Shown: positions 1 through 9,123, counted from the first letter of the stretch. The stretch: DNA of 64,000 nt from Ferrimicrobium sp. (GCF_027364955.1 NZ_DAHXOI010000002.1:129600-193599), one strand, 5' to 3'. The notes: generated from the letters alone by a model not told the origin. Numbers and translations are program-made.

Positions 1-449
1 GCTGGCAGGTTCGTACCTCTACCCGTGCGGGAACGAATGATACCCAAAGCGTCGGGTAAACTCCGCCGCCTAGGCATTCCAACTGCTCGGGACCGAATTG
101 TGCAAGCCAGTCTGAAACTGGTCCTTGAGCCGATCTTCGAGGCGGACTTTAAGCCTGCAAGCTATGGGTTCCGTCCTCGTCGCCGACCACACGATGCAAT
201 CGCTGAGATTCACATGTTCGCTAGTCAGGGATATACCTGGGTATTAGAAGGTGACATCACGGCGTGCTTTGACGAGATTGACCACTCGGCCCTAATGGAT
301 CGAGTCCGTCATCGAGTTGGAGATAAACGCGTCTTGGGGACGGTGAAGGCACTCCTGCATAGCGGCATCCTCTCTGAGGAGGGCCTAACAAGAGAGACCA
401 AGAGCGGCACGCCTCAGGGCGGGTTATGCGAAGCTTCGCATAAGGATCC

Positions 450-481
450 TTATGAGAAGTAGACGATTATGCGAAGTTGAC
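450..481 (+). repeat. Left terminal inverted repeat (32 bp)
   Basis: Begins TTATGAGAAGTAGACGATTA and is matched without mismatch by the reverse complement of 967-998. It is preceded by the palindrome TTATGCGAAGCTTCGCATAA at 424-443. Confidence 0.85.
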
Positions 482-574
482 GGACATACTCCCATGTCAA
501 GGTGTATCCATGGGCGCAGTAGCTTCGCATAATGCGTCGTCACTTTGTTGAGGACTTGCAGGCCATTGAAGAGG

Positions 575-844
575 TCAGCAACGCCGGTCTAATCGGGCAG
601 TCTCGGGGTGGTGTGTTCGGATGTCTCTCAACGTTCCGGTCTCCTGACGAGACAAGAAATCATATTGTTGGTCTAAAAACCCTACACCTAACTCCTCAGT
701 GAGGTCTGGGGCGTGCTCGGCCTCCAGAAACGCAGCAGTACGGCTCCACATGCGCCGATAGTAACTGATCGTCCCCTCGGCGTAGTGCAGCCGATGTAGC
801 TCCTGTTCTAAGGCAGTGGTCAATTGGAAAAATGATTCAGACAT
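575..844 (-). pseudogene. Tyrosine recombinase/integrase N-terminal fragment
   Basis: 89 codons resembling the SAM-like core-binding domain at the N-terminus of tyrosine recombinases (ALEQELHRLHYAEGTISYYR, then RTAAFLEAEH and FLDQQYDFLS). A good ribosome site (AGGAGGT) precedes the start. The catalytic domain with the R-H-R-Y residues is missing, so it cannot recombine DNA. It is the only ORF of the inverted-repeat element at 424-998 and is presumably the relic of the enzyme that once moved a longer parent. The similarity is by eye and the domain is short. Confidence 0.55.
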
Positions 845-966
845 GAACTAGGTACCTCCTCAATGGGTTAGCGGGATCGTGAAGATCCTCCACTCCACTT
901 TGGCCCATGGTGACGTTATGCGAAGTACATAAGACCTGGATGCCAATCTGACCTGCGAGTCTGGGT

Positions 967-998
967 GTCAACTTCGCATAATCGTCTACTTCTCATAA
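967..998 (-). repeat. Right terminal inverted repeat (32 bp)
   Basis: Exact inverted copy of 450-481. It directly abuts the second GGCGGG copy at 999, where the reverse-transcriptase frame resumes. Confidence 0.85.
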
Positions 999-1764
999 GG
1001 CGGGATTCTGTCACCACTACTTGCCAATATCGCACTCTCGGTACTCGACGAACACTTCGCCGAAGTCTGGGAGCGCGATATGGGAACTCGTTCTCAACGA
1101 GCCACGCGCCGGACGCACAAGCAAGCCACATACCGACTCATTCGGTACGCGGATGACTTTGTTGTAATGGTGCATGGAACTGAGGAACATACCGAGGCCT
1201 TGCGAGCCGAGGTTGCAGTGGTACTCTCCAAGGTAGGTCTACGCCTATCACCGGAGAAGACGATGACCGTCCACATTGACGAGGGGTTTGACTTCCTTGG
1301 CTTTCGCATCCAGCGACAGACCAAGAGAGGATCAAACAAGGCATACGTCTACACCTGGCCATCGAAGAAGTCGCTCTCCTCGATAAAGGCCAAGGTGAAG
1401 GCGATTACCAAACAGGGAACGAATAACCCGCTCTCTAGTCTCTTAGCCCAGATTAATGGTGTTCTGAGGGGCTGGACAAACTACTTCCGGCATAGCGTAT
1501 CCAAAGATAGCTTCGCCTATCTGCACCAGTACACCTGGTTGCGGGTAGTGCACTGGCTACGACGGAAATATCGCCGTGCGAACTGGGGGTGGCTGCGACG
1601 GCATTACCTGGCCAACGCCTGGATGCCCGAGCAAGACGGTGAAGTACTCTTTGACTGCAGAGCAGTCAAAGTGACCCGCTACCGCTACCGTGGTGCGGCA
1701 ATCCCTTCACCGTGGGTGGGGACAGATGAGAAGGCATCTTAGCCAGATGGCATAGGTTCGGGGA

Positions 1765-1861
1765 GAGCCGGATGCGGTGGAAGTCGCAAGTCCGGTTCGG
1801 AGGGCGGACCAGAGAAACCCACCAGCGGAAACGTTGGCAGGGCGTTCTGGTCCGACCCTAC
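1765..1861 (+). ncRNA. Group II intron domains V and VI, intron 3' end
   Basis: Bases 1765-1798 form the canonical 34-nt domain V hairpin (GAGCCGGATGCGG ... GTCGCAAGTCCGGTTC), the catalytic heart of group II introns. Bases 1803-1859 fold back as domain VI (GGGCGGACCAGA against TCTGGTCCGACCC). The intron then ends at CCTAC (1857-1861) and the interrupted transposase frame resumes at 1862. The location 20-30 bp after the maturase stop codon is typical. Confidence 0.85.
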
Positions 1862-2409
1862 TTGGGAACCGAGGCCCTCGAAGACGTACGCAAAGACCTC
1901 TGGCGGGAGATGAGGAAGCTTCCCTCACCAGTCTATGCCCGTAAGTTTGCTGGAGCACGGTGGGCTCTGTTGAAGAATCCAGGAACCCTGACCAAACGCC
2001 AAGGAACAGCTCTCGCGGCCATCAAACGCCGCGGGGGAGCCTTATGGCGAGCCTATGAGATGAAGGAGTCCCTACGGGCAATCTTTGCTGGAGACCTCGA
2101 AATCGGCGAGGTGAATGAGATGCTTGATCACTGGTGCAAGCGGGCCTCACGTTCGAGATTGCAAAGCTTCGTTCGCCTCTCAAAGACCATCCGAACTCAT
2201 CGAGACGGGATTCTTGCCTCCATCAGACTTGGGGGTCCAACGGGAGGGTTGAGGGACTCTAACGCATGAGTCCGCTCCATCATCGCTCGCTCCTATGGGT
2301 TCCACTCTGCCAAGGCTACCCTGGCACTAGTGATGCTAGCTTGTGGACCGATTGACTTGAAGCTGCCCTACGAGACGGCATTTTCATCCACATGAATGTC
2401 AGGAGAGCC
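1862..2409 (+). pseudogene. ISL3-family transposase, 3' exon, decayed
   Basis: C-terminal part of a DDE transposase of the ISL3 type. Reading from 1862 gives LGTEALEDVRKDLW, WALLKNP and LTKRQGTALAAI, then a helical C-terminal region. Near 2235-2268 the frame is damaged and a stop at 2267-2269 follows; the homologous DNA continues to an IS terminus at 2385-2409. The 5' half of the gene lies outside the window, on the far side of the group II intron, so the intron inserted into this transposase gene. A second, shorter and more diverged copy of the same 3' end is at 36821-37185. Confidence 0.75.
2385..2409 (+). repeat. ISL3-type IS right terminus, copy 1
   Basis: Ends ...ATGTCAGGAGAGCC after CATCCACATGA. 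The same 25-bp end recurs at 3314-3338 and 37161-37185 with two or three substitutions, in each case followed by unrelated sequence, which defines the IS end. Confidence 0.7.
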
Positions 2410-2842
2410 CAAAACCATCCAGATACGTGAGACAGTCAAAGCGAGGAGCTAGTTTCGCGTACCACCGATGGAGCTATGCCCCAAGGATTTTATGCTTCAC
2501 AATCGTGTGAGGTTTAATCTCCCAGGACTTCCCATTACCCTTGAACTGCCATTCTAGCAGACGATTTGGCTTGAACTCAGTGGAGGGATTCTCCATCACC
2601 GTCCTAGATGGTTTACTACTGGCCATGCCAAGCGGCATCGGGATAGAACTATGGCCAGCCGTACCCTACAAAGATGACTAGGAACAATAGTAGATAACTG
2701 GCACCGTCTCCTTGGACTCTGTGCCATTCGCGTCAAATACGCAGGCGTCGATCGGAGTCTGATCATCCGTAAGGCATAGTTCCCAGGCAGACTGGACACA
2801 CTCTGGAGCATATATATTTAGGAGGACAGCACAGTTGCTAAA
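2410..2842. other. Intergenic stretch between IS end and group II intron remnant
   Basis: No convincing gene. On the minus strand there are two short open stretches: 2474-2638 (54 codons, MPLGMASSK... to ...VKHKILGA) and the stretch just 3' of the intron end (2678-2842), separated by stops. They may be pieces of one decayed gene that received the intron at 2843, but no family is recognisable. Confidence 0.3.
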
Positions 2843-3290
2843 GTAGGGTGGCGGGGAGGAACTGCCCCTCCCCGCTCCCGTCAAACCGGACGTGAACCTC
2901 TCAATTCATCCGGCTTCCTGCTCGCAGCTGTTCTGTGTTGGCTCATCACCATTGCTAGGTTGGCTAGTTCATCACAGCCCGTTCGCCTGGGGCCTTTGCT
3001 CGACTCTCATTACAAGACCTTCATCACTAATACACCCCAGTCCGCCCCAGCGCGTAGCATCTGAGTACTCTCGCCTTCGGCTTTCTGGCCTCGGCGTACT
3101 CGGGTTCCCTGGGTTTACCAGGGACAACTACACGACTGGTTCCTCGGTTCGATATGAAAGCCAGTACTACGCTCATGCCACCTCTACGCCGGACACCGCC
3201 TGACCAGAACGAGACAACCTGCCAGACTTATCCGGAAGCAGTCTTGCAACCCCGGTTCTGATGTCCTCTTGAGCGTTTGAACTAGGACTA
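2843..3290 (-). mobile_element. ORF-less, 5'-truncated group II intron remnant
   Basis: On the minus strand, 2916-2883 is a domain V hairpin (AGCCGGATGAATTG ... CACGTCCGGTTT). It is followed by a domain VI stem rich in GGGGAGGGGC/GCCCCTCCCC-type pairing and an intron end CCCTAC at 2848-2843. The roughly 370 bases upstream read like structured intron RNA rather than protein: no reverse-transcriptase ORF is present in any frame. The left limit on the 5' side (about 3290) is uncertain because the GTGYG-type 5' end is not seen. It therefore looks like an internally deleted or truncated intron. Confidence 0.6.
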
Positions 3291-3313
3291 CGGCTCAGAT
3301 CCTGGTGAAATCT

Positions 3314-3338
3314 ATCCACATAAATGTCAGGAGAGCCT
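3314..3338 (+). repeat. ISL3-type IS right terminus, copy 2 (solo end)
   Basis: TATCCACATAAATGTCAGGA followed by GAGCC. It matches the ends at 2385-2409 and 37161-37185 but no transposase coding sequence precedes it here. It lies 54 bp before the start of the membrane-protein cassette. Confidence 0.6.
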
Positions 3339-3391
3339 ATTATACTAATGGTCGCCATGCGGATCGTCCATACCTAGAGAGAGGACCGCTA

Positions 3392-5965
3392 ATGATTTGT
3401 GATATGTGTGGGGCACGTATGCCGGCAGAGTCGGTTAGCTGTCCTAGTTGTGGTCAGTTGACAGGTTTTTGTACCGGCTGTCGAGCGTCAGTTCCAATGG
3501 GGAGCACCCTCTGCGACAGCTGTTTGGCGTCTACCCCCAATCAAGACTCAAGCCAGGTCGCCACCGAGTCTCGCCCCAACTCCCTGGCCTACCAACTCTC
3601 GCGATTCGCCCCTTCGGTCCGCTACTCTATACGCGACGGAGCGATGATGGTGCTCGGTCTCTACGTCTTCCTCGTTGTTGTGTCAGTGGCAGTCGTCGGT
3701 GTAATTCACGGGAGCGGTCTTGGGAATGCGGGCGTTCTCCGAATTGCTGGATGGCTAACCGGACTGACCTTTCGGGGACATTTGATCGCCGCCGCCGGTA
3801 GCGGGAGTGAATTTAATGCTAGTCTAAGTGCTTACATCCAACTCGGTTTGCCGTTCGTACTTGCTATGAGCGCAATAGCTGTGCTCGCTAGGCGCACCGA
3901 GCGACTACACCCGTCGAAAGACTGGCACCAGATGTTACTTTATGCCACCGCAACTGGACTCGGTGCAGGCGTTGTAACGATAGTGATTTCTTTAATCACT
4001 TCGGCGTACGCGGACTTTGTTGTGGGTGGACTAAACATCAACGCTGACGTCCATATGAACATTGTTTCGGCTTTCCTTGGAGTCTTCTTTTTCACGGGCA
4101 TAGTGGCCGCAGTGACCAAAATCGTCACCGCCTGGAAAACCGAGGTCATTCCCGAAAGGCTTCGCCACCACGTTGCTCTATGGACGCCGGGTGCTATAGG
4201 TTTTGCCTGGTTCGCTACGGTTGGCGTAGTCCTGTCCGCACTGACACTTATCATTACTCTTCTGGTGTTACCCTCATCGGCTCAGGTGTGGCTCACTACA
4301 TTGACCGAACTTCCTTTTATTCTTCTCTGGGTATTCATGGTGAGCTTCGGCATACCTGTCTCTGTTTCGGGCTCGCTAGGATTGCTCGGCTCGGTTGGTG
4401 GAGCCACCAGCCAGAGCGTGGGGCTTACCTACGGGTCCTGGCCCGTCGCGGCATGGCTGATTGTGCTCATACCTCTTACGGCGTTGATTGTGGGAGGAAT
4501 CAAGATCACGACTAGATACCCCGCTCAGCCAAAACCAGCGTGGGCACACTGCTGGCGAACCGCGTTGCTAGGTGCAGTCGGTGGGTGGCTCACCAGCTTC
4601 CTAACGCTGATTCTCATAGGAGGCAGCGGGAACGTCAGTATGTTTTCGGGACAAATATACGGCTCCATCGGAGTTAACTGGGCAGTTGCTATAATAGGTG
4701 GGGCAACAATCGGGGCACTTATCCCGCTTGTTGGCTTCTACTTAACTCGGCTGCTCGGTGCTCGTTTGCCCAAGCCGATCGCCTTTGTGGTACTCTTCCA
4801 CAAAGGTACAATCGACCCCAGTTGGGAGCAGATTCTCGGTTCTACCAACTCGCTTAATACAGGGGTATCGTTCGGCGCCCCCGGAACGGATGAACGGCAC
4901 TCATCGGTGCTAAGCGACAGAATTAACGCATCCGGTCTTATGTCGCTTCATCCGAAGCAACTAGCCAAAACATTTAGGATGACCAAGCGATGGTGGATCG
5001 GGGTTGTTGCGACGGTCAGCCTCGCAGTAATGGCGGTAGCCGCAGTAATTGTCATTAACGTTATGGGATCTGCTTTTACTCCTAGCTCAGTAGCCAAAAG
5101 CTATCTAAGCGATATTGCTACTGGTAACGCCTCCGGTGCGTTGTCACGGGGCGGTGGTCATTGGGCGGGGCCGTGGTTGACCTCTACTGTACTCCGCCGA
5201 CAAGACGCTGCTTCGCCAATCAGCCATATCGTCGTAGGTACCGCCTCAATCCAAGGCTCGACCGCCACTGTTCCGGTTTCGTATTGGGTAGGGACTACTC
5301 CGGTACTGCACGACGACCTGACACTCTACAGATCAGGCTCACAAGATCTATTTTTCTCCCATTGGATAGTGGCCACTCCTGTCGTCCGACTAGGTACGCC
5401 ATCTGGCGGGGTGTTCGTGGACGGTATAAAGACCCCCTCGAAAGGGGGCACAATCCTAGTCTTCCCCGGATCGCCCATCAAGACGACGCCCCCGGATTCC
5501 GACCCTTACGTGTCGACTCAATTAACCCACAGTGGATCGTCGGTATTAACTCCAGGTGCTAGCACTCTGTTGGGTGTCAGACAGCAACTCACTCCCGTTG
5601 GTCGGCACACTGTTATCTCTAGCATCGACAACGCTCTCAAACGGTGCCTCAGCTCCACCTCGGTCACTCCTCCTGGTTGCCCATTCAACGATCCCTACGC
5701 TAGCTTTTATCAGCCCATCAGTCATATACGGTGGACTGTGTCGGCTATGCCGTCGCTTCGTAACGTCGCGCTCTCCTTGCATGGAAAATCTCTCGTAAAT
5801 GTTGACGCTCAGTACGACGTCATAGAGGTGAATTGCAGCTACGATTACTCTTCGTTTTTTGGGACACAGAGCAACCAGGACACCGATATTTCAGCTATGA
5901 CTACTGCCTCGGTCACTCTAACGCCTCACGAGACGCCAAAGGTTACCTTCCAGAGCTTTCAATGA
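3392..5965 (+). CDS. Zinc-ribbon polytopic membrane protein with large extracytoplasmic C-terminal domain
   Basis: 857-residue protein of unknown function. Residues 1-45 form one or two zinc ribbons with paired cysteines (CDMCG, CPSCG, CTGC, CDSC). About ten hydrophobic segments follow (roughly 75-480), then one more helix near 535-560 (WWIGVVATVSLAVMAVAAVI) and a Ser/Thr-rich C-terminal domain expected outside the membrane, reminiscent of TcaA-like zinc-ribbon/membrane/exported proteins. An in-frame upstream start exists at 3305 but falls inside the IS end; the start at 3392 has AGAGAGG about 8 bases upstream and begins directly with the zinc ribbon. It is the first gene of a four-gene chain with ATGA overlaps. 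Function is not assigned. Confidence 0.8.
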   Translation: MICDMCGARMPAESVSCPSCGQLTGFCTGCRASVPMGSTLCDSCLASTPNQDSSQVATESRPNSLAYQLSRFAPSVRYSIRDGAMMVLGLYVFLVVVSVAVVGVIHGSGLGNAGVLRIAGWLTGLTFRGHLIAAAGSGSEFNASLSAYIQLGLPFVLAMSAIAVLARRTERLHPSKDWHQMLLYATATGLGAGVVTIVISLITSAYADFVVGGLNINADVHMNIVSAFLGVFFFTGIVAAVTKIVTAWKTEVIPERLRHHVALWTPGAIGFAWFATVGVVLSALTLIITLLVLPSSAQVWLTTLTELPFILLWVFMVSFGIPVSVSGSLGLLGSVGGATSQSVGLTYGSWPVAAWLIVLIPLTALIVGGIKITTRYPAQPKPAWAHCWRTALLGAVGGWLTSFLTLILIGGSGNVSMFSGQIYGSIGVNWAVAIIGGATIGALIPLVGFYLTRLLGARLPKPIAFVVLFHKGTIDPSWEQILGSTNSLNTGVSFGAPGTDERHSSVLSDRINASGLMSLHPKQLAKTFRMTKRWWIGVVATVSLAVMAVAAVIVINVMGSAFTPSSVAKSYLSDIATGNASGALSRGGGHWAGPWLTSTVLRRQDAASPISHIVVGTASIQGSTATVPVSYWVGTTPVLHDDLTLYRSGSQDLFFSHWIVATPVVRLGTPSGGVFVDGIKTPSKGGTILVFPGSPIKTTPPDSDPYVSTQLTHSGSSVLTPGASTLLGVRQQLTPVGRHTVISSIDNALKRCLSSTSVTPPGCPFNDPYASFYQPISHIRWTVSAMPSLRNVALSLHGKSLVNVDAQYDVIEVNCSYDYSSFFGTQSNQDTDISAMTTASVTLTPHETPKVTFQSFQ

Positions 5966-6282
5966 CATCCCCAGCCGCGCCCGATGACGTCACTTGCCTA
6001 TTTTGTGGCGCATTCAATCCTCGCGAGGCAAACTTCTGTCACGTTTGCGGACAGGGCAATCCTGGATTAACACCAACAAACCAGGAGGCCCCGCATGATC
6101 CGATCGAGCCAGTCGACCTAACGAACAGGCAACTCAAAGTCGGTGTCATTCGCCGTCACCCCTGGGCGACATTAGCCTGGTTGCTGCTTACGGTGGGCAT
6201 TTCTGCCGTTGCCCTAATGACGGGTATTGGTGCGGCATCCATTCCACCTGTTGTGATTCCCGTACATGGGATACGTCCATGA
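5962..6282 (+). CDS. Small zinc-ribbon protein with one membrane helix
   Basis: 106 residues. An N-terminal zinc ribbon (CLFCG ... CHVCG, about residues 11-31) is followed by a short acidic linker and a single hydrophobic helix (about 77-98, WATLAWLLLTVGISAVALM). The start overlaps the stop of the preceding gene (ATGA at 5962-5965), which also defines this start against a longer frame, and the next gene begins 4 bases before its end. The ribbon resembles that of the first protein of the cassette, suggesting both bind the same partner or metal on the cytoplasmic face (inference). No known family is recognised. Confidence 0.75.
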   Translation: MTSPAAPDDVTCLFCGAFNPREANFCHVCGQGNPGLTPTNQEAPHDPIEPVDLTNRQLKVGVIRRHPWATLAWLLLTVGISAVALMTGIGAASIPPVVIPVHGIRP

Positions 6283-8933
6283 GCGCTACGCTCTCTCGCA
6301 AGAAGCAATTTTCTATTGGTTTTCGAACATTGGCTGTTGTGGTGGTGCTCAGCATGCTTGCTTCTACCGTGGTAGTGACTGGTGCTCGCGCCGCTCAACA
6401 AGCGTGGGTCCCCACGACACGAACAATCCAGATGCATGTCGCACTCCGGGGACAAGTGGTAAAATCCGTCACCTTCGCCGGTTACCACAGCGTCGACGGC
6501 AAACTGCCCACATCCATAACGGCTCGAATGGACGCTACCGGCCTCGTCATTGCCTGGAACCGCTCAGGCGCTCCGGGTGGGATGGCTATCATTCCCGTCT
6601 CCACCGTTCTGCGCAATATTCCTCAGACTGTGAACTATACCAGTACTGCCGAGGCTTTAGTTGAGCTTTCGGCGTTTCCCTCGTCGTCTCCTATCCTGTC
6701 AGCATCTATTGAGATGGCCGCCATGGAAAGCCCGAGTTTCCCAGTCTTGGTATCCTTGTTGGCATCCGAGGCAGATAGCGATCCTCGCTATCTATCTAAC
6801 CTAAGTCCCGCCGCCCATACCGCTCTCGAACAGACCGACAGTGAGGTGCAGCAACGTCTCGAACAAATCTTTGCCTTGCCCACTATTCAGGAGCGGCCAC
6901 AACTAACGAGTGGCACCACAACACCAACCACTGCTACAGTACCGCCAATCGCCAGTGAAGCTCTCGACTCTTTAGTGCCTTTGTTGGACCAATACGGCCA
7001 AACCGCCTGTCAAAATCATGCCATTGCCCAAGCTACCTGTCTCGAGGCTCCATTGCCTTCCATGCATCAGTATCTGGATATGACCAATTGGTCGCAATCA
7101 TGGCAGCTTGTCTATAAGACAACCGACTTACAGTCTCCTGGTGGTGTTGCAAATCCAGTTGCTATACTGCCGCCAGCGGTAAACGCGCCGTTCACTATTA
7201 GTGGTGCGGTGGCTACGGCAGTCCAAACGATAGCATCGCCCGTGCTCAACGACAATATCTGTCAACAAGCCGCGAACGTTCCTGATCCAAGCCAAAACGA
7301 CTGGATACAACCATCCGCCTGCACCAATGATGCCGTCTCTTCCGCATTACTGAGCCAGCTCACCCTTACTTCCCAGTCATCGACGGTACAAGCTTATGTC
7401 TCACGATCATCAGGACTAGAAAAGGGTGGTCTCACCGTCGTCGGCGCGTTGGGACCTCGGGTTACGGCCCCCAACACGCTGCTCGGGTTCCAGGAAATAT
7501 TAGCTGGTGAAGTCAGTCTTGGGATCACCATGATCTCACAAGTCGTGGTACCTATCGCGCAGATCGTTCTTGATCAGGTCATTAGCAATATAAGCCAGAG
7601 CGACACCGCCGACGAAGCTACTGCTAGCGTAGAGACCAGCACGGAGGTATCCCAATCAGAAAGTAGTGTCGCCAAATTGGAGGCTAGCGAGGCTGACGCC
7701 GGCACGAACCTAGCTGGCGATTTAACACTATCTCCATCGTTGTCGGAATCTTCTGTTTTTGCGTCTATGGGGAAAGAGACGAAGGCAGAGGCATCTCAGA
7801 TGGTGACCGTTGAGGAGTCGGATCTGACGACTGATAGCAAGCGAGCAGAAAGCGAGTGGGCTCTGCGACCGCAGGCAGCAGGGGCGTCTGCGTTGTCGGC
7901 AGTAGTGGACGGTTTTCTTGGACAAGGCAATTACGTGAGTGCTATTGATTCTTCCTTGATAAGTGGTCAACCACTAAGTACGCTTAGCTTTCTAAAGACG
8001 TCGCTGGTCACCACTCTCTCGGTTCTTGACCACATCTCTTATCTTTTGCCTGTGCTGTTTCCGGCGTTCTTTAATAACGCTTCTTTGATGGGGATATTCT
8101 CCGGTGCTGCATTTAGCTACAGCTTGCCACTAATACCGTTTGTGGGTGAGGTCGCAGGAGGAGTGGTTGATACCATCGATCAAGCAGTTGGCCTCGTAGC
8201 CGACACTCAAAATTTGATTGGATTAGGAGAATCTATCGGCACGGGGGATATGGTTCATTCCTATGCGCCGCTCGATGAGCTGCGACAAACAGGCTCCACC
8301 TCCGTGGCACCCCTCTATCAATTAGTCGTGCCTCGAAGCCTCTATCAAGTGCTTAACAGTCGTCTTACTGCTACAGCGGTAATTGGACAAGACCAAGGCA
8401 GTGGCGCGACGTACACTTTAGATCCAGCGTCTCAAGTGGTTAACGATATTGTAGGAGTAGGCAACGTAACCCAGCTCAACGAGCTCCATCTGGCAGCGTC
8501 GGGTACTGCCGCGATCTCCACGCCCGCCTATCTGGGCCCAATCCAGTTCTCGGTGATGACGGCTCGGCTTCCGGTGGGGCAAGGACCGGTGAGCTTCGCA
8601 CTGCCGTCCGCCACCTCTCGTGACGTGACTATTGCCTACGAAGGCAATGGTACGCATCTTGTCACGGTGCAGGGGACTATCACTAATAGCATCGCACTGT
8701 CCTCGGACGGGCACAGTGGCATTGTAGCATTCCGAATTTCGGCACCCAGCGTCACTTCCAGCACTATGCCCTCCCTCGAAGGAGGATTCGTATTCGCGGC
8801 GACTGGACCAGCGGCCGGGCAACTGGTTGGGTTGATCGAAATGACCTCGGGCAGACTGCTTACTGCCGTCACCGGACTGGGTGCTCGCTATCTCTTCTGT
8901 CAAGCCGAGCCGACTTTGTGTGTTCAATCATGA
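6279..8933 (+). CDS. Large secreted or surface protein, unknown function
   Basis: 884 residues with an N-terminal signal sequence (basic SRKK, hydrophobic LAVVVVLSMLASTVVVTG, cleavage after ARAA near residue 39). The mature part is rich in Ser, Thr, Ala and Val, as in exported adhesin-like or matrix proteins, with an acidic low-complexity region around 455-530 and a hydrophobic stretch around 595-640 (ISYLLPVLFPAFFNN) that may insert in a membrane. No catalytic motif was found. It begins inside the last codons of the preceding gene (ATGA overlap) and is translated as part of the same chain. Confidence 0.75.
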   Translation: MSATLSRKKQFSIGFRTLAVVVVLSMLASTVVVTGARAAQQAWVPTTRTIQMHVALRGQVVKSVTFAGYHSVDGKLPTSITARMDATGLVIAWNRSGAPGGMAIIPVSTVLRNIPQTVNYTSTAEALVELSAFPSSSPILSASIEMAAMESPSFPVLVSLLASEADSDPRYLSNLSPAAHTALEQTDSEVQQRLEQIFALPTIQERPQLTSGTTTPTTATVPPIASEALDSLVPLLDQYGQTACQNHAIAQATCLEAPLPSMHQYLDMTNWSQSWQLVYKTTDLQSPGGVANPVAILPPAVNAPFTISGAVATAVQTIASPVLNDNICQQAANVPDPSQNDWIQPSACTNDAVSSALLSQLTLTSQSSTVQAYVSRSSGLEKGGLTVVGALGPRVTAPNTLLGFQEILAGEVSLGITMISQVVVPIAQIVLDQVISNISQSDTADEATASVETSTEVSQSESSVAKLEASEADAGTNLAGDLTLSPSLSESSVFASMGKETKAEASQMVTVEESDLTTDSKRAESEWALRPQAAGASALSAVVDGFLGQGNYVSAIDSSLISGQPLSTLSFLKTSLVTTLSVLDHISYLLPVLFPAFFNNASLMGIFSGAAFSYSLPLIPFVGEVAGGVVDTIDQAVGLVADTQNLIGLGESIGTGDMVHSYAPLDELRQTGSTSVAPLYQLVVPRSLYQVLNSRLTATAVIGQDQGSGATYTLDPASQVVNDIVGVGNVTQLNELHLAASGTAAISTPAYLGPIQFSVMTARLPVGQGPVSFALPSATSRDVTIAYEGNGTHLVTVQGTITNSIALSSDGHSGIVAFRISAPSVTSSTMPSLEGGFVFAATGPAAGQLVGLIEMTSGRLLTAVTGLGARYLFCQAEPTLCVQS

Positions 8934-9103
8934 CTACGTCTCGCCATCGTCGACTGCGCATGGTCATTATCTCCGCAATATTGATTGCACTAGTTGCGAC
9001 TACTTTAGTAGCGCTCCACTATCACTATGCCTCCACCTGTCAACTCGACGCCGCCTTCGGTGTGAGTCCCACCCTACCTATTAGGTTGGGGTGCTACTTA
9101 TAA
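8930..9103 (+). CDS. Small single-span membrane protein
   Basis: 57 residues: basic N-terminus (MTTSRHRRLRM), one hydrophobic helix (about 12-31), then a short tail with two cysteines. The start overlaps the stop of the large secreted protein by four bases, continuing the chain of overlaps, which is the main argument for a real gene. No family is recognised. Confidence 0.55.
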   Translation: MTTSRHRRLRMVIISAILIALVATTLVALHYHYASTCQLDAAFGVSPTLPIRLGCYL

Positions 9104-9123
9104 ATTGGGGGTCTACTTCTGAC

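Larger units (their letters stand above)
424..998. mobile_element. Small inverted-repeat element with tyrosine-recombinase remnant, inserted in the group II intron RT
   Basis: Inserted DNA bounded by GGCGGG on both sides (418-423 and 999-1004). A perfect 32-bp inverted repeat lies at 450-481 and 967-998; the left end additionally has a 20-bp perfect palindrome (424-443) and GGATCC before the repeat. The decamer TTATGCGAAG occurs six times in both orientations (424, 434, 467, 523, 916, 972 as left coordinates), resembling repeated recombinase binding sites. The only ORF is a truncated recombinase N-terminus, so the element is probably non-autonomous. The 6-bp duplication could be a recombination core or a target duplication. 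Confidence 0.8.
1..1742 (+). pseudogene. ltrA: Group II intron reverse transcriptase/maturase, interrupted by a 575-bp insertion
   Basis: Reverse transcriptase/maturase of a group II intron, which copies the intron RNA into DNA and helps it splice. The reading frame is already open at base 1, so the N-terminus lies outside the window. The first half (1-423) carries RT blocks up to the GTPQGG motif; the second half resumes at 999 in the compatible frame with ILSPLLANI, the catalytic YADD (about 1143-1156) and the FLGF segment, followed by a maturase domain (RGWTNYFR). No C-terminal HNH endonuclease is visible. An inverted-repeat element sits exactly after GTPQGG; removing 424-998 plus one copy of the 6-bp duplication GGCGGG would restore an uninterrupted frame, so the gene is broken only by that insertion. 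Family assignment is firm; loss of function in the present state is inferred. Confidence 0.9.

Noticed and set aside
3305-3391. Upstream extension of the zinc-ribbon membrane protein
   Set aside because: The first 29 codons lie over the IS terminus and have no ribosome site; the start at 3392 has one and begins with the zinc ribbon.
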